Below the pieces are notes generated by a model, which saw only the letters and a list, made by a program, of their open reading frames with translations, had not been told where the DNA came from and did not search any database. Positions 49,415 to 58,225 of a stretch of 64,000 nt of DNA are shown piece by piece. This DNA comes from JAIXRY01 sp031972855 (lineage in GTDB: Bacteria > Patescibacteriota > Minisyncoccia > Phycocordibacterales > UBA9973). The DNA is taken from positions 15,292 through 79,291 of the forward strand of contig DALYDY010000003.1 in NCBI GenBank assembly GCA_031972855.1, in the 5' to 3' direction. The position numbers and the translations under genes were made by a program. Every line of letters begins with the position of its first letter. Positions within the stretch are counted from its first letter, which is position 1.

Positions 49415-50476
49415 TTACATCATTGATTGAAAAGCTCTAGGATTTGTCGAATAAGCCATTGCAGACTCCATTGTAATTTCACCTGCGCGCACAAGTTCAA
49501 TCAGAGATCTGTTTATATCAACCATTCCCTGTTCAAGACCTGTCTCTATAACAACATCTATTTCATGAGTTCTTTTTTCACGTATCAAATTTGAAACAGC
49601 ATTATTATTAATCAAAAGTTCATAAGCTGGTATTCTACCTCCTGTAATTTTAGGAACTAAACGTTGCGAAAAAATTCCAAGCAAAGATGATGCTAATTGA
49701 GTTCTTATTTGATCTTGTTGTGCTGGTGGAAAAGAGTCAATGATGCGATCAATCGTTTGTGAAGCACTGTTTGTATGAAGTGTTGCAAAAACTAAGTGAC
49801 CAGTTTCAGCAGCAGTAACAGCTGCAGCCATAGTCTCATGATTTCTCATTTCTCCAATTAATATAACATTAGCATCAGAACGAAATACTGTTTTCAAAGC
49901 GCTTTCAAAACTTGAAGTATCTATACCAACATCTCTTTGATCAATTATAGATCTTTTTACAGGATATATATGTTCAACAGGGTCCTCAATAGTAACAATG
50001 TGTGCCGCTCTCTTTTCATTAACAATATTCACCATTGCAGCGAGTGTTGTAGATTTACCTTGACCAACAGGACCAACAACTAGAAAGAATCCTTGGCGAG
50101 CAAGTGCAAATTGCTCTAAAATTGGTGGTAATTTTAGATTTTCTAAAGAGTCTATTTCTGGTATTAAGCGAAGGGCAACAGATATGCCACTTTTTTGATA
50201 AAAAAAACTTCCACGAAGACGAAGACCTTTTGGTGTATCAAAAGCAAAATCAAGTTCTTGATCTTCTAAAAATTTTTTAACTCTTTCTTTAGTAGTTAAA
50301 ACTTCCAAGATTGAAAGCATGTCTTCTTGTAATGGTATTGTTTTTCTTTCTAAAAAAACAAGTTCGCCAGATATACGTATCGCAGGATATCTTCCTGTAG
50401 ACAGGTGAAGATCAGAAGCACCTTGTGTGTGCATATCTTCTATTAAATCTAGAACATATTCTTTATAATCTTTCAT
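49415..50476 (-). CDS. pilT: Type IV pilus retraction ATPase PilT
   Basis: Hexameric ATPase that depolymerises pili. Walker A GPVGQGKSTTLAAM (about 130-142), the Asp box EDPVEHIYP, Walker B VILIGEMRNHETMAAAVTAAETGH and the His box LVFATLHTN. The N-terminal PAS-like region is normal. The Walker A has Val-Gly-Gln in place of the usual Thr-Gly-Ser, a variant. 353 residues. Transcribed between a response regulator and pilC, so twitching retraction belongs to the same operon. Confidence 0.95.
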   Translation of the reverse strand: MKDYKEYVLDLIEDMHTQGASDLHLSTGRYPAIRISGELVFLERKTIPLQEDMLSILEVLTTKERVKKFLEDQELDFAFDTPKGLRLRGSFFYQKSGISVALRLIPEIDSLENLKLPPILEQFALARQGFFLVVGPVGQGKSTTLAAMVNIVNEKRAAHIVTIEDPVEHIYPVKRSIIDQRDVGIDTSSFESALKTVFRSDANVILIGEMRNHETMAAAVTAAETGHLVFATLHTNSASQTIDRIIDSFPPAQQDQIRTQLASSLLGIFSQRLVPKITGGRIPAYELLINNNAVSNLIREKRTHEIDVVIETGLEQGMVDINRSLIELVRAGEITMESAMAYSTNPRAFQSMM

Positions 50477-50479
50477 AGA

Positions 50480-50866
50480 TTATTTTGATTGAGTAAGAGA
50501 AACAACCTTAGACACAACTTCTGATGGAGTTGCATTTGCTTTTACAATATAACCTGAAACACCAAGAGCTTTACCCTTTTCAATATCTTCTGTTTGTCCA
50601 AGATTTGAAATTATAATCTTTACAGTGTTTGGAATTAAATTTTCTTCGTTTATTTTTTGTAAAAGTTCAAAACCATCCATAATAGGCATAACAATATCTG
50701 TTAGTAAAATATCTAAAGACGTTATTTCTTTTAATTTTTGTAGTGCCACTGTTGACCCAAGAGCCGTGTCAACGTCAAATCCTGATTGACTAAATTTTAG
50801 CGCATACATATCTAGCAAAAAACTATCGTCATCAACAATTAAAATAGATTTCTTTTTTTCTTCCAT
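50480..50866 (-). CDS. CheY-like single-domain response regulator
   Basis: Receiver domain with the acidic pocket DDD at 12-14, phospho-acceptor D57 in DILLTDIVMPIMDG, the Thr/Ser switch in IISNLG and the Lys of YIVKANATP. No output domain; 128 residues. It sits between pilB and pilT in the pilus cluster, only 3 bp before pilT, so it probably controls pilus activity by protein contact. The cognate histidine kinase is not in this window. Confidence 0.92.
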   Translation of the reverse strand: MEEKKKSILIVDDDSFLLDMYALKFSQSGFDVDTALGSTVALQKLKEITSLDILLTDIVMPIMDGFELLQKINEENLIPNTVKIIISNLGQTEDIEKGKALGVSGYIVKANATPSEVVSKVVSLTQSK

Positions 50867-50909
50867 AATACCCAGTATAACACGTATACAATTTTTTCAA
50901 GTGTGTGTA

Positions 50910-52646
50910 TTATTCTCTGTTATCTGCCAAGCCGTAAACTTCAGACATAGGTGTTTCACCTTTCAAAGACTTAATAAATCCATCCTCTCTCATAGTAAGC
51001 ATTCCTTGTTGTTTTCTAGCAAGTTGGTATATTTGATCTTCTCCCGGAGATTGAAGTATTAGTTTTTGCATTTCTCTATCTATTTTAAACATCTCATGAA
51101 CAGCAATACGTCCTCGAGTACCAGAAGGACAATCTGGAGTACTAACGGTGTCATATACCACTTCTGGAATAACTACATCTTTTTTATATTCTTCAGGCAA
51201 ATCACTAAAATACTTATTTAATTGCTCTTTCAAAACATCGGACATCGGTGTTTCTTTTTTTGATGTAGGACAAGTATGACGAACGAGACGTTGTGCAACA
51301 GACAAAACAAGTGTAGGCGCAATCAAGTACGGATCAACACCCATATCAATAAGACGAGGCACAACACCAGCAGCATTATTGGTGTGAAGAGTTGAAAAAA
51401 CAAGGTGACCCGTTAGAGCGGCTTGAATTGCTAGCTGAGCTGTTTCTTTATCACGAATCTCTCCAACTAGAATAACGTCAGGGTCTTGACGAAGAATAGA
51501 ACGTAGACCAGAAGCAAAAGTATAACCAATTTCTGCCATAACCTGTGATTGATTAACTGATGGAATATTATACTCTACAGGATCTTCAAGAGAAACAACA
51601 TTCATCTTTTCACGATCAACTTCATTTAACATTGAGTATAGAGTTGTTGTTTTACCAGAACCAGTTGGACCGGTAATCAAAATTAGTCCATAAGGTCTAT
51701 CAATAGCGTCACGTACTAATTTTAAATTTCTATCAGTAAATCCAAGAGCTTCTAATGGTTTAATACCCCTTTCTGAATCCAAAATACGAAGCACGACTTT
51801 TTCACCAAAATATGTAGGTAGAGTTGATACACGAAAATCAATTTTTCTTCCATCAATTTTTGTAGAAAAAGAACCATCTTGAGGTTTTCTTTTTTCATCT
51901 AAACGTAATTTTGAAAGTATTTTTATACGAGCAACAACACCATTAAAAGCACTTAGAGGGAGTATAAGAGATGTATGCAAAGACCCGTCAACACGAAAAC
52001 GCACATTAACTTTTTCACCGTTATTTTCTATGTGTATATCAGAAGCATTACCTTCAATAGCATGACGCAATATAACAGCCACAATTTTAATTACAGGAGC
52101 ATCTTCAACTATTTTATTTTTAGAATCTTTTAAATCTTTATCTTCTCCATCACTAATAGCATCATTTGCATTTTGAAGCTCTGTATCCATTTCTTGAAGA
52201 GCCTCATCAACTTCACCTGTAATACCACGATACGCTTTTAAAGCTAACTGAAAATCTGAATATGATATAGCACAAAGTTTAAAAGGAATGTCAGCTTTTG
52301 CAGTAATAAATTGTAGAGCATCTTTTGCTTGCGAATTATCCGGATCTATTATTCCTACAATCAAAATACCATTTTCAACAGCTATTGGTGTAAATTTATA
52401 TAAAACAGCAGATTCTTCTGGTATATATTTAAATAAATCAGAATTCATTAATTTTAAATCTACGTTTCTTGCAGGTACACCAAAAAATTCTGCTTTTACA
52501 TCACGAAGAGAAGCGTCACTCAGTCCAAGTGATAGTAAGGCTTCTTCAAAACTAATCCCCTTTTCATCAACAAGTGAACTTGCATCAGTAATCATTTCTG
52601 GAGATATTAGTTGTTTTTCTTGTAGTAGATCAATGTATGTTCTCAT
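50910..52646 (-). CDS. pilB: Type IV pilus assembly ATPase PilB
   Basis: Extension ATPase. N-terminal GSPII_E-type domain (about 1-150), then the core: Walker A GPTGSGKTTTLYSML, Asp box EDPVEYNIPSVNQSQVMAEIGYTFASGLRS, Walker B PDVILVGEIRDKETAQLAIQAALTGH and His box LVFSTLHTNN. The zinc-binding tetracysteine of many PilB proteins is reduced to isolated Cys (HTCPTSKKE, PDCPSGTRG). 578 residues. Located between pilP-like and the response regulator. Confidence 0.95.
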   Translation of the reverse strand: MRTYIDLLQEKQLISPEMITDASSLVDEKGISFEEALLSLGLSDASLRDVKAEFFGVPARNVDLKLMNSDLFKYIPEESAVLYKFTPIAVENGILIVGIIDPDNSQAKDALQFITAKADIPFKLCAISYSDFQLALKAYRGITGEVDEALQEMDTELQNANDAISDGEDKDLKDSKNKIVEDAPVIKIVAVILRHAIEGNASDIHIENNGEKVNVRFRVDGSLHTSLILPLSAFNGVVARIKILSKLRLDEKRKPQDGSFSTKIDGRKIDFRVSTLPTYFGEKVVLRILDSERGIKPLEALGFTDRNLKLVRDAIDRPYGLILITGPTGSGKTTTLYSMLNEVDREKMNVVSLEDPVEYNIPSVNQSQVMAEIGYTFASGLRSILRQDPDVILVGEIRDKETAQLAIQAALTGHLVFSTLHTNNAAGVVPRLIDMGVDPYLIAPTLVLSVAQRLVRHTCPTSKKETPMSDVLKEQLNKYFSDLPEEYKKDVVIPEVVYDTVSTPDCPSGTRGRIAVHEMFKIDREMQKLILQSPGEDQIYQLARKQQGMLTMREDGFIKSLKGETPMSEVYGLADNRE

Positions 52647-52656
52647 AATTTATAGA

Positions 52657-53124
52657 TTATAGTCCATTTAATAATGAGTCAATTTCATATATAGATGAAT
52701 CGATTCCTGCATCTGTTTGTGTTGATGTCTTTTTATTATCTTTTTCAGAAGAAATTGTTGGTGTTTCTGTTTTCTTAATTATTGAAATATCTTCACCAAT
52801 AATAGCAAAAGGGTTAGGTCTTCCAGAAGGAGCATTTTCTGGCAAAATAGTTCCGTGATTAACAAGTGTTTGAAATGCTTTACTCTCTATAAGAGATGTA
52901 TCTAAAGTTATTGATTTTATACTTTGGAGTAAGGAAACAAATTCTCTACTTGGATCAGGGCTATTTATAGGAATATTAACATTTGAAGGAAGATTTGTTG
53001 TTGCTGATTTTGAAACAAGAGAAGATTCTGGTGTTTTTTTAATTTTTGGCAACAAAACAACCGCTACAGCTATAGCTATCAGTATTCCTAAAATTATCAA
53101 TAATTTTTTAACATTTTTTGTCAT
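52657..53124 (-). CDS. Pilus-cluster membrane protein, PilP-like position
   Basis: One N-terminal transmembrane helix (about residues 8-25, LLIILGILIAIAVAVVLL) followed by a low-complexity extracytoplasmic region of about 110 residues ending NGL. The only recognisable peptide is GRPNPFAIIG near residue 103, a motif also seen in PilP/secretin-proximal pilus proteins. It occupies the PilP position between PilO and PilB. I cannot confirm a lipoprotein signal, which classic PilP has. Confidence 0.6.
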   Translation of the reverse strand: MTKNVKKLLIILGILIAIAVAVVLLPKIKKTPESSLVSKSATTNLPSNVNIPINSPDPSREFVSLLQSIKSITLDTSLIESKAFQTLVNHGTILPENAPSGRPNPFAIIGEDISIIKKTETPTISSEKDNKKTSTQTDAGIDSSIYEIDSLLNGL

Positions 53125-53127
53125 AAA

Positions 53128-53802
53128 TTAATCCTTTAACCAATAAGTTTTTATTGTTACATTATATTCATAAACATTCTTTATATTTGAAACCTTTTTT
53201 GGATCTTTTTCAACAGCATCAACAGATGAAAAAGTTATTGATGTTACATCTACAATTCTAAGACTCCTTTCTAGGGTTTTTAGAAATTGAATAAATTGAT
53301 CATAAGGACCTTGTACAGTAAAAGAAACACTAAAAGAACCATATGGTTTATTGTCTTCTGCAACAGTTCCAAGCCTTGTTGGTTGTGAAGGGGCTGTTGG
53401 TTGAGTTGTTGGTGTATCTTGAGATGTTGTTTGTTTCGGTGCAACCTGAGGAGTTGTAACTGTTTTTGCTTTTATACTTTCTTTTGCATCATATGTAACC
53501 TTTTTGAAAACAAGACCTGAGTTTTTAGCTATATTTTCTATATCTATTACAAGCCTTACATTATCTACAGTATCAGGTAGAAGTAATCTTAAGCGTTCAA
53601 TATCTTCTCGTGAAAAAGACTGGTATCTTGCATTTATAGCGTCACGAGCTTGTTCGAATTGTTTCGAATTATTTAAAGCTTGTTCAAAAGTACTACCATT
53701 TTGTTTTAGTAAAGAAACTTCTTTAAATGTTTTATTGGTATACAAAAAAAACACAGCTACAGCTATAATTATTAAAATAAGTGATCTAATGTTTGCAAAC
53801 AT
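53128..53802 (-). CDS. pilO: PilO-like inner-membrane pilus protein
   Basis: One transmembrane helix (about residues 5-20, RSLILIIIAVAVFFLYTNKTF), a coiled-coil-like region (about 25-60), a Pro/Thr linker (about 105-130, PTTQPTAPSQPTRLGT), and a ferredoxin-like domain with the PilO signature GPYDQFIQFLKTLERSLRIVDVTSITFS. PilO pairs with PilN on the periplasmic side of the membrane. Overlaps neither neighbour; 5 bp from pilN. Confidence 0.8.
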   Translation of the reverse strand: MFANIRSLILIIIAVAVFFLYTNKTFKEVSLLKQNGSTFEQALNNSKQFEQARDAINARYQSFSREDIERLRLLLPDTVDNVRLVIDIENIAKNSGLVFKKVTYDAKESIKAKTVTTPQVAPKQTTSQDTPTTQPTAPSQPTRLGTVAEDNKPYGSFSVSFTVQGPYDQFIQFLKTLERSLRIVDVTSITFSSVDAVEKDPKKVSNIKNVYEYNVTIKTYWLKD

Positions 53803-53807
53803 ATAAT

Positions 53808-54413
53808 TTATTGTGTTGTTTCAATGTCATTTTTAATATTCTCTACAAAATGCACAAATTCTGAAGAAACATTAAAATTTAAATCAAATAAAACTCGACC
53901 ACTAGTATCTAAAGTTAGGTTTGAAAAAACAGGATCTTGAATTGATTTATTTTTTGAGAAATTATCTGACTGTAAAGCTATTGTTGTATAACTATCAGCA
54001 ATACCTGAAATAATTATTGATACAGGCTTTTCAGGAGATTCTAATTTGTATGTAAACTTTGTGTACTGAACATTTTTTAAAGTTAATTCACTTAATAATT
54101 CAAAGATTGGTGTAGTGACTACATGTTGATTCAAAACAACTTTAGAAGCTGAAAGTCTCTTATCTATTTCTTTGAATTCTTCTAGAGTTTCTGGTTCAAA
54201 TCTTCCTTTTGATATTTCTAAACTATTTTTTTGAACATCAACATTTTTTGATATGTAACCTTTGTAAAAATAAACACCTCCAGCCAGCAATACCGATAAC
54301 AAAAACAACCCTACAGATATTATAGACAGTAATCCAAAAGAACTAGACTCTTCTGCATATTCTGGCATAAGAGGTTTTTTTGGTATGAAAGTTGTTTGTG
54401 TTGGTAATTCCAT
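53808..54413 (-). CDS. pilN: PilN-like inner-membrane pilus protein
   Basis: N-terminal cytoplasmic tail (TTFIPKKPLMPEYAEESS) that would contact PilM, one transmembrane helix (about 25-50, LLSIISVGLFLLSVLLAGGVYFYKG), then a periplasmic region containing EISKGRFEPETLEEFKEIDKRL and STAVLNQHVVT-like PilN positions. 201 residues. Its stop overlaps the start codon of the next gene by one base (54413), a sign of tight coupling with pilM. Confidence 0.75.
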   Translation of the reverse strand: MELPTQTTFIPKKPLMPEYAEESSSFGLLSIISVGLFLLSVLLAGGVYFYKGYISKNVDVQKNSLEISKGRFEPETLEEFKEIDKRLSASKVVLNQHVVTTPIFELLSELTLKNVQYTKFTYKLESPEKPVSIIISGIADSYTTIALQSDNFSKNKSIQDPVFSNLTLDTSGRVLFDLNFNVSSEFVHFVENIKNDIETTQ

Positions 54414-55537
54414 TATGATTCTAGTTTACGAAGCGCTATACCTAGAGCATTAACAAATTCTGGTCCAATACTTTCAAGAGTTGGTATCAAGAAAGCAGGA
54501 GCATCAACTTTAACAAAAGGATTAGACAAGAAAACTTCTGTACTTAGTTTTTGACTCGCTTCTTGTAAAAATCCTTTAAGAAGAGAGCCTCCACCAACAA
54601 GAAAAGCTTTTCCTATTGTTTTATTATGCTTCTTCTCATAGTGTATCATTACACTGTTTACTTCTGAAAGAATAAAATCTGTGGAAAGTTTAATTGTTTT
54701 TGAAATAGCTCCATCCATAACATCTCCAACTAAACCATATTGTCTTTTTAGTTGTTCTGCTCTTGCAAAAGGAACTCCGAGAGCTGTTGCTATGTTTTGA
54801 GTAATATCAGAAGCTCCTTTATTAATAATGTGAACCTCTCTTACAACACCATATTCAACAACAGATAACTTTGTTTTTGAAGCTCCCATATCAATAATCA
54901 TCACAGGAGATAATTCATGAACAATTGCAGATCTTACAGCAGAAAAGGTTTCGACTTCAAAAAAACTAGATGGCAATGTTACAGACTTCATAATTTCTTG
55001 ATATTTTTTAATAACTTCATTATGAATTACAACAACCAAAACTTCTGTTGGAGAAATTGTTGTACCTCCATCTTCATCAAGTGAAGAAGTTTCTCTCCTT
55101 GGAATTACAAACCAATCGAGAGATACTTCATCTATTGGAACTGGTATATATTTTTTTGCTTCATTAGGAATAACTTCTGAAAGAGTTTTTTCATCAATTC
55201 CACTAGGAAGTGACAGTATAAAAACGAGTGAGGATTGAGCAGGAATTGTTGTTGCAAGTTCTCCACTTACAATTCCTGATTCTTTCAAGACATCATTCAT
55301 TGATATTGCTAAGGTCTCTGAAACAAGATTAGTCACCTTTCCAACATCTGTCTGAGCATAAGGTCCAAGAGCTATTGTCCCATATGTTTCTAAAATAGCA
55401 CGAGAACCATCACGACGAAGTTGGACAACTTTTATACCAGAAGTACCAATATCAACACCTATAACACTCCCTTTTAAAGAAGGTCCGCCGAGAATATTTG
55501 ATAAAAATGATTTTATTTTTTGCAGTATTTCATCCAT
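54413..55537 (-). CDS. pilM: Type IV pilus assembly protein PilM (actin-like ATPase)
   Basis: Cytoplasmic actin-fold protein that binds the PilN tail. Phosphate-1 loop IGVDIGTSGIKVVQLRRDG (about 24-42), MIIDMGASKTKLSVVEYG (about 224-240) and LVGGGSLLKGFLQEAS (about 310-325) are the nucleotide-binding elements. 374 residues. It is the first gene of the pilMNO-PilP-like-B-RR-T-C run, which has no internal terminator I can see until the hairpins before pilA. Divergent from comFC 35 bp away. Confidence 0.95.
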   Translation of the reverse strand: MDEILQKIKSFLSNILGGPSLKGSVIGVDIGTSGIKVVQLRRDGSRAILETYGTIALGPYAQTDVGKVTNLVSETLAISMNDVLKESGIVSGELATTIPAQSSLVFILSLPSGIDEKTLSEVIPNEAKKYIPVPIDEVSLDWFVIPRRETSSLDEDGGTTISPTEVLVVVIHNEVIKKYQEIMKSVTLPSSFFEVETFSAVRSAIVHELSPVMIIDMGASKTKLSVVEYGVVREVHIINKGASDITQNIATALGVPFARAEQLKRQYGLVGDVMDGAISKTIKLSTDFILSEVNSVMIHYEKKHNKTIGKAFLVGGGSLLKGFLQEASQKLSTEVFLSNPFVKVDAPAFLIPTLESIGPEFVNALGIALRKLES

Positions 55538-55571
55538 AGTTTATATTTAAATTATATCATAAAATACATAT

Positions 55572-56222
55572 ATGAAGCTGTGGGCAAAAATACTAAATAT
55601 CCTTTTTCCAAACAAGTGTATTTCTTGTAATAAAATAGGAAAAAGTCTCTGTATGGAATGTTTGCACAAAATACAGAGGAGTAGTGAAAATAATAAAAGT
55701 ATTCATAGTTTATACAGTTATAAAAATATATTTATAAAAAAACTTTTACTTGAATTTAAGTACAAAAACAGAAGAAGTATAGTAGAAGATTTGTCCCCTA
55801 TTATTGTAGACGAGCTTACAGAAATAATTTCTGAAAAATATGGTTCTATAAATACAGAAAATATACTTATAACAGATATCCCTATGTCTTTTAAAAGACT
55901 TAAAAATAGAAGTATTAATCATAGTGAGATAATTGCAAAAGAAGTTTCAAATGAATCAAGTAGAAGAAACATGCTTATAAAATATAAAAAAATACTTGGT
56001 AAAAAATTTGAAACAACACCTCAAGCAAAAATAAAAAACAAACAAAATAGATTAGATAACATTAAAGGTAGTTTTTATTATTTAGGTAATAAAAAAAATA
56101 TGTCATCAATCATAATAGTGATTGATGACATATCTACAACAGGTGCAACTCTATTTGAAGCAAAAAAATGTTTAGAGAAAAATGGATTCAAAAATATAAT
56201 ATTATTTTCTATTGCTCACTAG
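55572..56222 (+). CDS. comFC: ComF-family phosphoribosyltransferase-like protein
   Basis: DNA-uptake-associated protein. N-terminal zinc-like pair CISCNKIGKSLCMEC (about 15-30), then a phosphoribosyltransferase domain whose PRPP loop reads IIIVIDDISTTGATLFEA (about 178-195), normally V-V-D-D-V-x-T-T-G-A-T, so it is near consensus. 216 residues. It is divergent from pilM and shares the 34-bp gap with it; ComFC genes and type IV pilus genes are both parts of natural transformation systems, but no ComEA/ComEC gene is present in this window. Confidence 0.85.
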   Translation: MKLWAKILNILFPNKCISCNKIGKSLCMECLHKIQRSSENNKSIHSLYSYKNIFIKKLLLEFKYKNRRSIVEDLSPIIVDELTEIISEKYGSINTENILITDIPMSFKRLKNRSINHSEIIAKEVSNESSRRNMLIKYKKILGKKFETTPQAKIKNKQNRLDNIKGSFYYLGNKKNMSSIIIVIDDISTTGATLFEAKKCLEKNGFKNIILFSIAH

Positions 56223-56415
56223 AATCTTGTCTTACATCTTCACTAGAATTAAAAGCTGCTACTGATGCATTACCCCCTAATTGATCTTCCATCTCTCCAG
56301 CCACGAAAGTTTCTAATTTTCTAGACATGAACCAAAAAATTAAAACTATAGATAATATAATAAGACCTATAATAGCTGCATTTGATACTTTACCAGAGTT
56401 ATATAATTTCTTCAT
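56209..56415 (-). CDS. Small single-pass membrane protein, 68 aa
   Basis: N-terminal helix (about residues 14-32, AIIGLIILSIVLIFWFMSR) followed by a polar tail (ETFVAGEMEDQLGGNASVAAFNSSEDVRQ). Its 3' end overlaps the comFC 3' end by 14 bp in convergent orientation. Unknown function; could be a pilus- or envelope-associated small protein. Confidence 0.6.
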   Translation of the reverse strand: MKKLYNSGKVSNAAIIGLIILSIVLIFWFMSRKLETFVAGEMEDQLGGNASVAAFNSSEDVRQDSSEQ

Positions 56416-56436
56416 ACTTACTATTGTAGTATTTTT

Positions 56437-56832
56437 TTAAGAAATTAGTTGTGCAAAACTAAAATAAATTATTTTTGGTATAAAAATAATAAGACCTATA
56501 ACCCAAGAAATAACACCTGAAATAAGAACGGCTCCCGCTGCTACATCTTTTGTATCTTTTGCATATGGATGATAGTTTGGTGAAGTAAGATCTATATCTA
56601 TTTCTATTGCTGTGTTTACAGCTTCCGCAACAAAAACAAATCCTATAGAAAATACAATTGCTATCCATTCAATAATTTGTATTTTATAATACACACCCAA
56701 AATAACAGCGAGAATTGCTGCTAACATATGAACCCAAAAATTATGTTGAGTTTTTAAAATAATAGAAATTCCACGAACTGCATGAGTCAAACTTTTTGCA
56801 CGTTTTATAATACTAAAATCTTTTTTGTTCAT
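56437..56832 (-). CDS. dgkA: Diacylglycerol/undecaprenol kinase family protein
   Basis: Integral membrane kinase with three helices. Active-site pattern AEAVNTAIEIDIDLTS (Glu pair and Asn) and KDTKDVAAGAVLISG match the DagK/UdpK signature ('ENTAIE' and 'KDxGSAAV'). In Gram-positive-like bacteria such proteins phosphorylate undecaprenol for cell-wall lipid recycling; substrate here is not determined. 131 residues, normal. 4 bp after msrB's stop in the same direction. Confidence 0.88.
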   Translation of the reverse strand: MNKKDFSIIKRAKSLTHAVRGISIILKTQHNFWVHMLAAILAVILGVYYKIQIIEWIAIVFSIGFVFVAEAVNTAIEIDIDLTSPNYHPYAKDTKDVAAGAVLISGVISWVIGLIIFIPKIIYFSFAQLIS

Positions 56833-56836
56833 ATAA

Positions 56837-57193
56837 TTATTTTCCTGGTATAAATTTCATTGATATGGAATTTATACAATGTCTAATATTTTTTTCTGTT
56901 AATTGTTCACCTATAAATAAATGTCCTAAATGTCCACCACATTTTGAGCAATTTATTTCAGTGCGTACACCATCAGCGTCCAAACTTTTGTGTATAGCTC
57001 CAGTTATCTCATCGTCAAAACTAGGCCATCCACAAGTCGATTCAAATTTATCTTTTGAGTTATAGATCGGTGCTTCACATTGTCTACATACATAGACCCC
57101 AGTTTCTTTGTTGTTTACATATTCTCCAACAAAAGGTGCTTCTGTCCCCTTTTCTAAAATAATTCTTTTTTCTTCTGGTGTAAGCGTGTTCAT
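56837..57193 (-). CDS. msrB: Peptide methionine (R)-S-oxide reductase
   Basis: Reduces methionine-R-sulfoxide in oxidised proteins. Zinc-binding CRQC (C36, C39) and CSKC (C82, C85), the C54GWPSF motif, and the catalytic Cys106 in RHCINSISM (usually RYCINSAAL). 118 residues. It precedes dgkA by 4 bp, so the two form a small operon. No signal peptide, so cytoplasmic. Confidence 0.95.
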   Translation of the reverse strand: MNTLTPEEKRIILEKGTEAPFVGEYVNNKETGVYVCRQCEAPIYNSKDKFESTCGWPSFDDEITGAIHKSLDADGVRTEINCSKCGGHLGHLFIGEQLTEKNIRHCINSISMKFIPGK

Positions 57194-57237
57194 TATTTTA
57201 TTTTACGTTTTATTTATTTGTTGAGCAAATATTCAAA

Positions 57238-57867
57238 TTATTTATTTAACAATTTAAATATTTTTGTTTCTACAACCTTTTCACCACAATCATTCTTGGA
57301 AATAATTCTTAAGCTTATTTTATCAACACAAACCACATTCTCCCATTTTATTTCTTTTAATATTTCAGAGGAATTTTCCATATTATCAAATTGGGCAATT
57401 GTCATATGAGGACTAAATTCATCTTTACAAAATGGGTATCCATATTTTTTTGCATAAAATAATTCTTTTTCTGAATAAAATTCAGCCTTCTCAGTATACT
57501 TACTTTGCAACATACCTTCTCGGAGAGGGTTTAACAAATCAATGATTTTATTTTGTAAATTTCCAATCTCTGAAGTTTTTTGAAAAACAACAGAAATAAA
57601 TTTTGATTTAATATTTATACGTTCTGGCAATAAATTTATTATTGAAATATTTTCTGAAATATCTTTTATAATCCTCTTTAAACCTTCCATATTATATTCT
57701 GGAAAATTTGAATTGTATAAAGATATGTGCGCATAATCTTTATTCCCTTCTTCAATTTTTTGTAGAGGAAATTTTTTACCCAGATCTTCATTTAATCTTA
57801 GAACACTATCTTCTACTCTAGATTCTGGTATTAGAGTTACTGATATAAATACTTTTTTTGTTTCCAT
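57238..57867 (-). CDS. 2H phosphoesterase (LigT/2'-5' RNA ligase superfamily)
   Basis: Two His-x-Ser/Thr motifs typical of the 2H fold: H47-I-S49 (YAHISLYN) and H154-M-T156 (SPHMTIAQF). The rest, with alternating strands (KVFISVTLIPES, SKFISVVFQKTS, VVCVDKISLRIIS), fits the 2H phosphoesterase fold. Likely cyclic-phosphodiesterase or RNA-end processing; substrate unknown. 209 residues, in line with the family. It lies on the far side of the 57.9-58.1 kb repeat region. Confidence 0.8.
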   Translation of the reverse strand: METKKVFISVTLIPESRVEDSVLRLNEDLGKKFPLQKIEEGNKDYAHISLYNSNFPEYNMEGLKRIIKDISENISIINLLPERINIKSKFISVVFQKTSEIGNLQNKIIDLLNPLREGMLQSKYTEKAEFYSEKELFYAKKYGYPFCKDEFSPHMTIAQFDNMENSSEILKEIKWENVVCVDKISLRIISKNDCGEKVVETKIFKLLNK

Positions 57868-57906
57868 AAAACTTATTTTTAATTAATATATAGCGGAAGT
57901 GGGTTC

Positions 57907-58068
57907 ATGGTCGCTTCACTCCTTAAACTACACTCTCGCAAAATATGGTCGCGCAAGCGCTCCTTAATTTGCGGAGGCAGAATATTGTCGCACTTCATGC
58001 TCGTATTCTGCACTGCGCAAAATATGGTCGTCACTTTCAGTGACTTCCTATTTTGCGGGCCATGTGAG
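57907..58068. repeat. Degenerate ~39-bp tandem repeat region, four units
   Basis: The heptamer ATGGTCG occurs at 57907, 57945 and 58024, with a one-base variant ATTGTCG at 57984: spacings of 38, 39 and 40. A 15-mer CGCAAAATATGGTCG is exact at 57937-57951 and 58016-58030. The region also has the hairpin GTCACT-TTC-AGTGAC (58030-58044). No gene is called here: the overlapping reading frames have no known domain. It marks the boundary between core genes and the island. Confidence 0.6.
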
Positions 58069-58225
58069 TTAAGTACCCGTACACATAAGTATTATAAGGC
58101 TTTTTGAGAGCTTTTCCTAGTAGGATTTTGATGTAAGTGAGTCGGGGCTCAAATGCCAACAAATGCCAATTTTAGAGAAAAGGTGCTTATTCAAAATAAA
58201 ACTAAAAAATGTTAAAATACAAGGT
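58060..58225. other. Intergenic, no gene; island edge with short direct repeat
   Basis: No gene or tRNA is visible here. It contains AAATGCCAAC-AAATGCCAATT, a 9-base direct repeat at about 58150-58168, and the probable -10 region TTAAAAT before the next gene. I found no clear integrase or attachment site. Confidence 0.4.

Noticed and set aside
57907..58068. CRISPR-like array
   Set aside because: Units are degenerate, have no unique spacers of constant length, and no cas gene is in the window.
57907..58107. 66-aa reading frame through the tandem repeat
   Set aside because: Its amino acids follow the DNA repeat units, it shows no domain, and it has no clear ribosome-binding site. It is the repeat read as protein.
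58060..58225. Integron attC-like core GTTAAGT
   Set aside because: A 7-base match alone is expected by chance; no integrase gene or paired site is visible.
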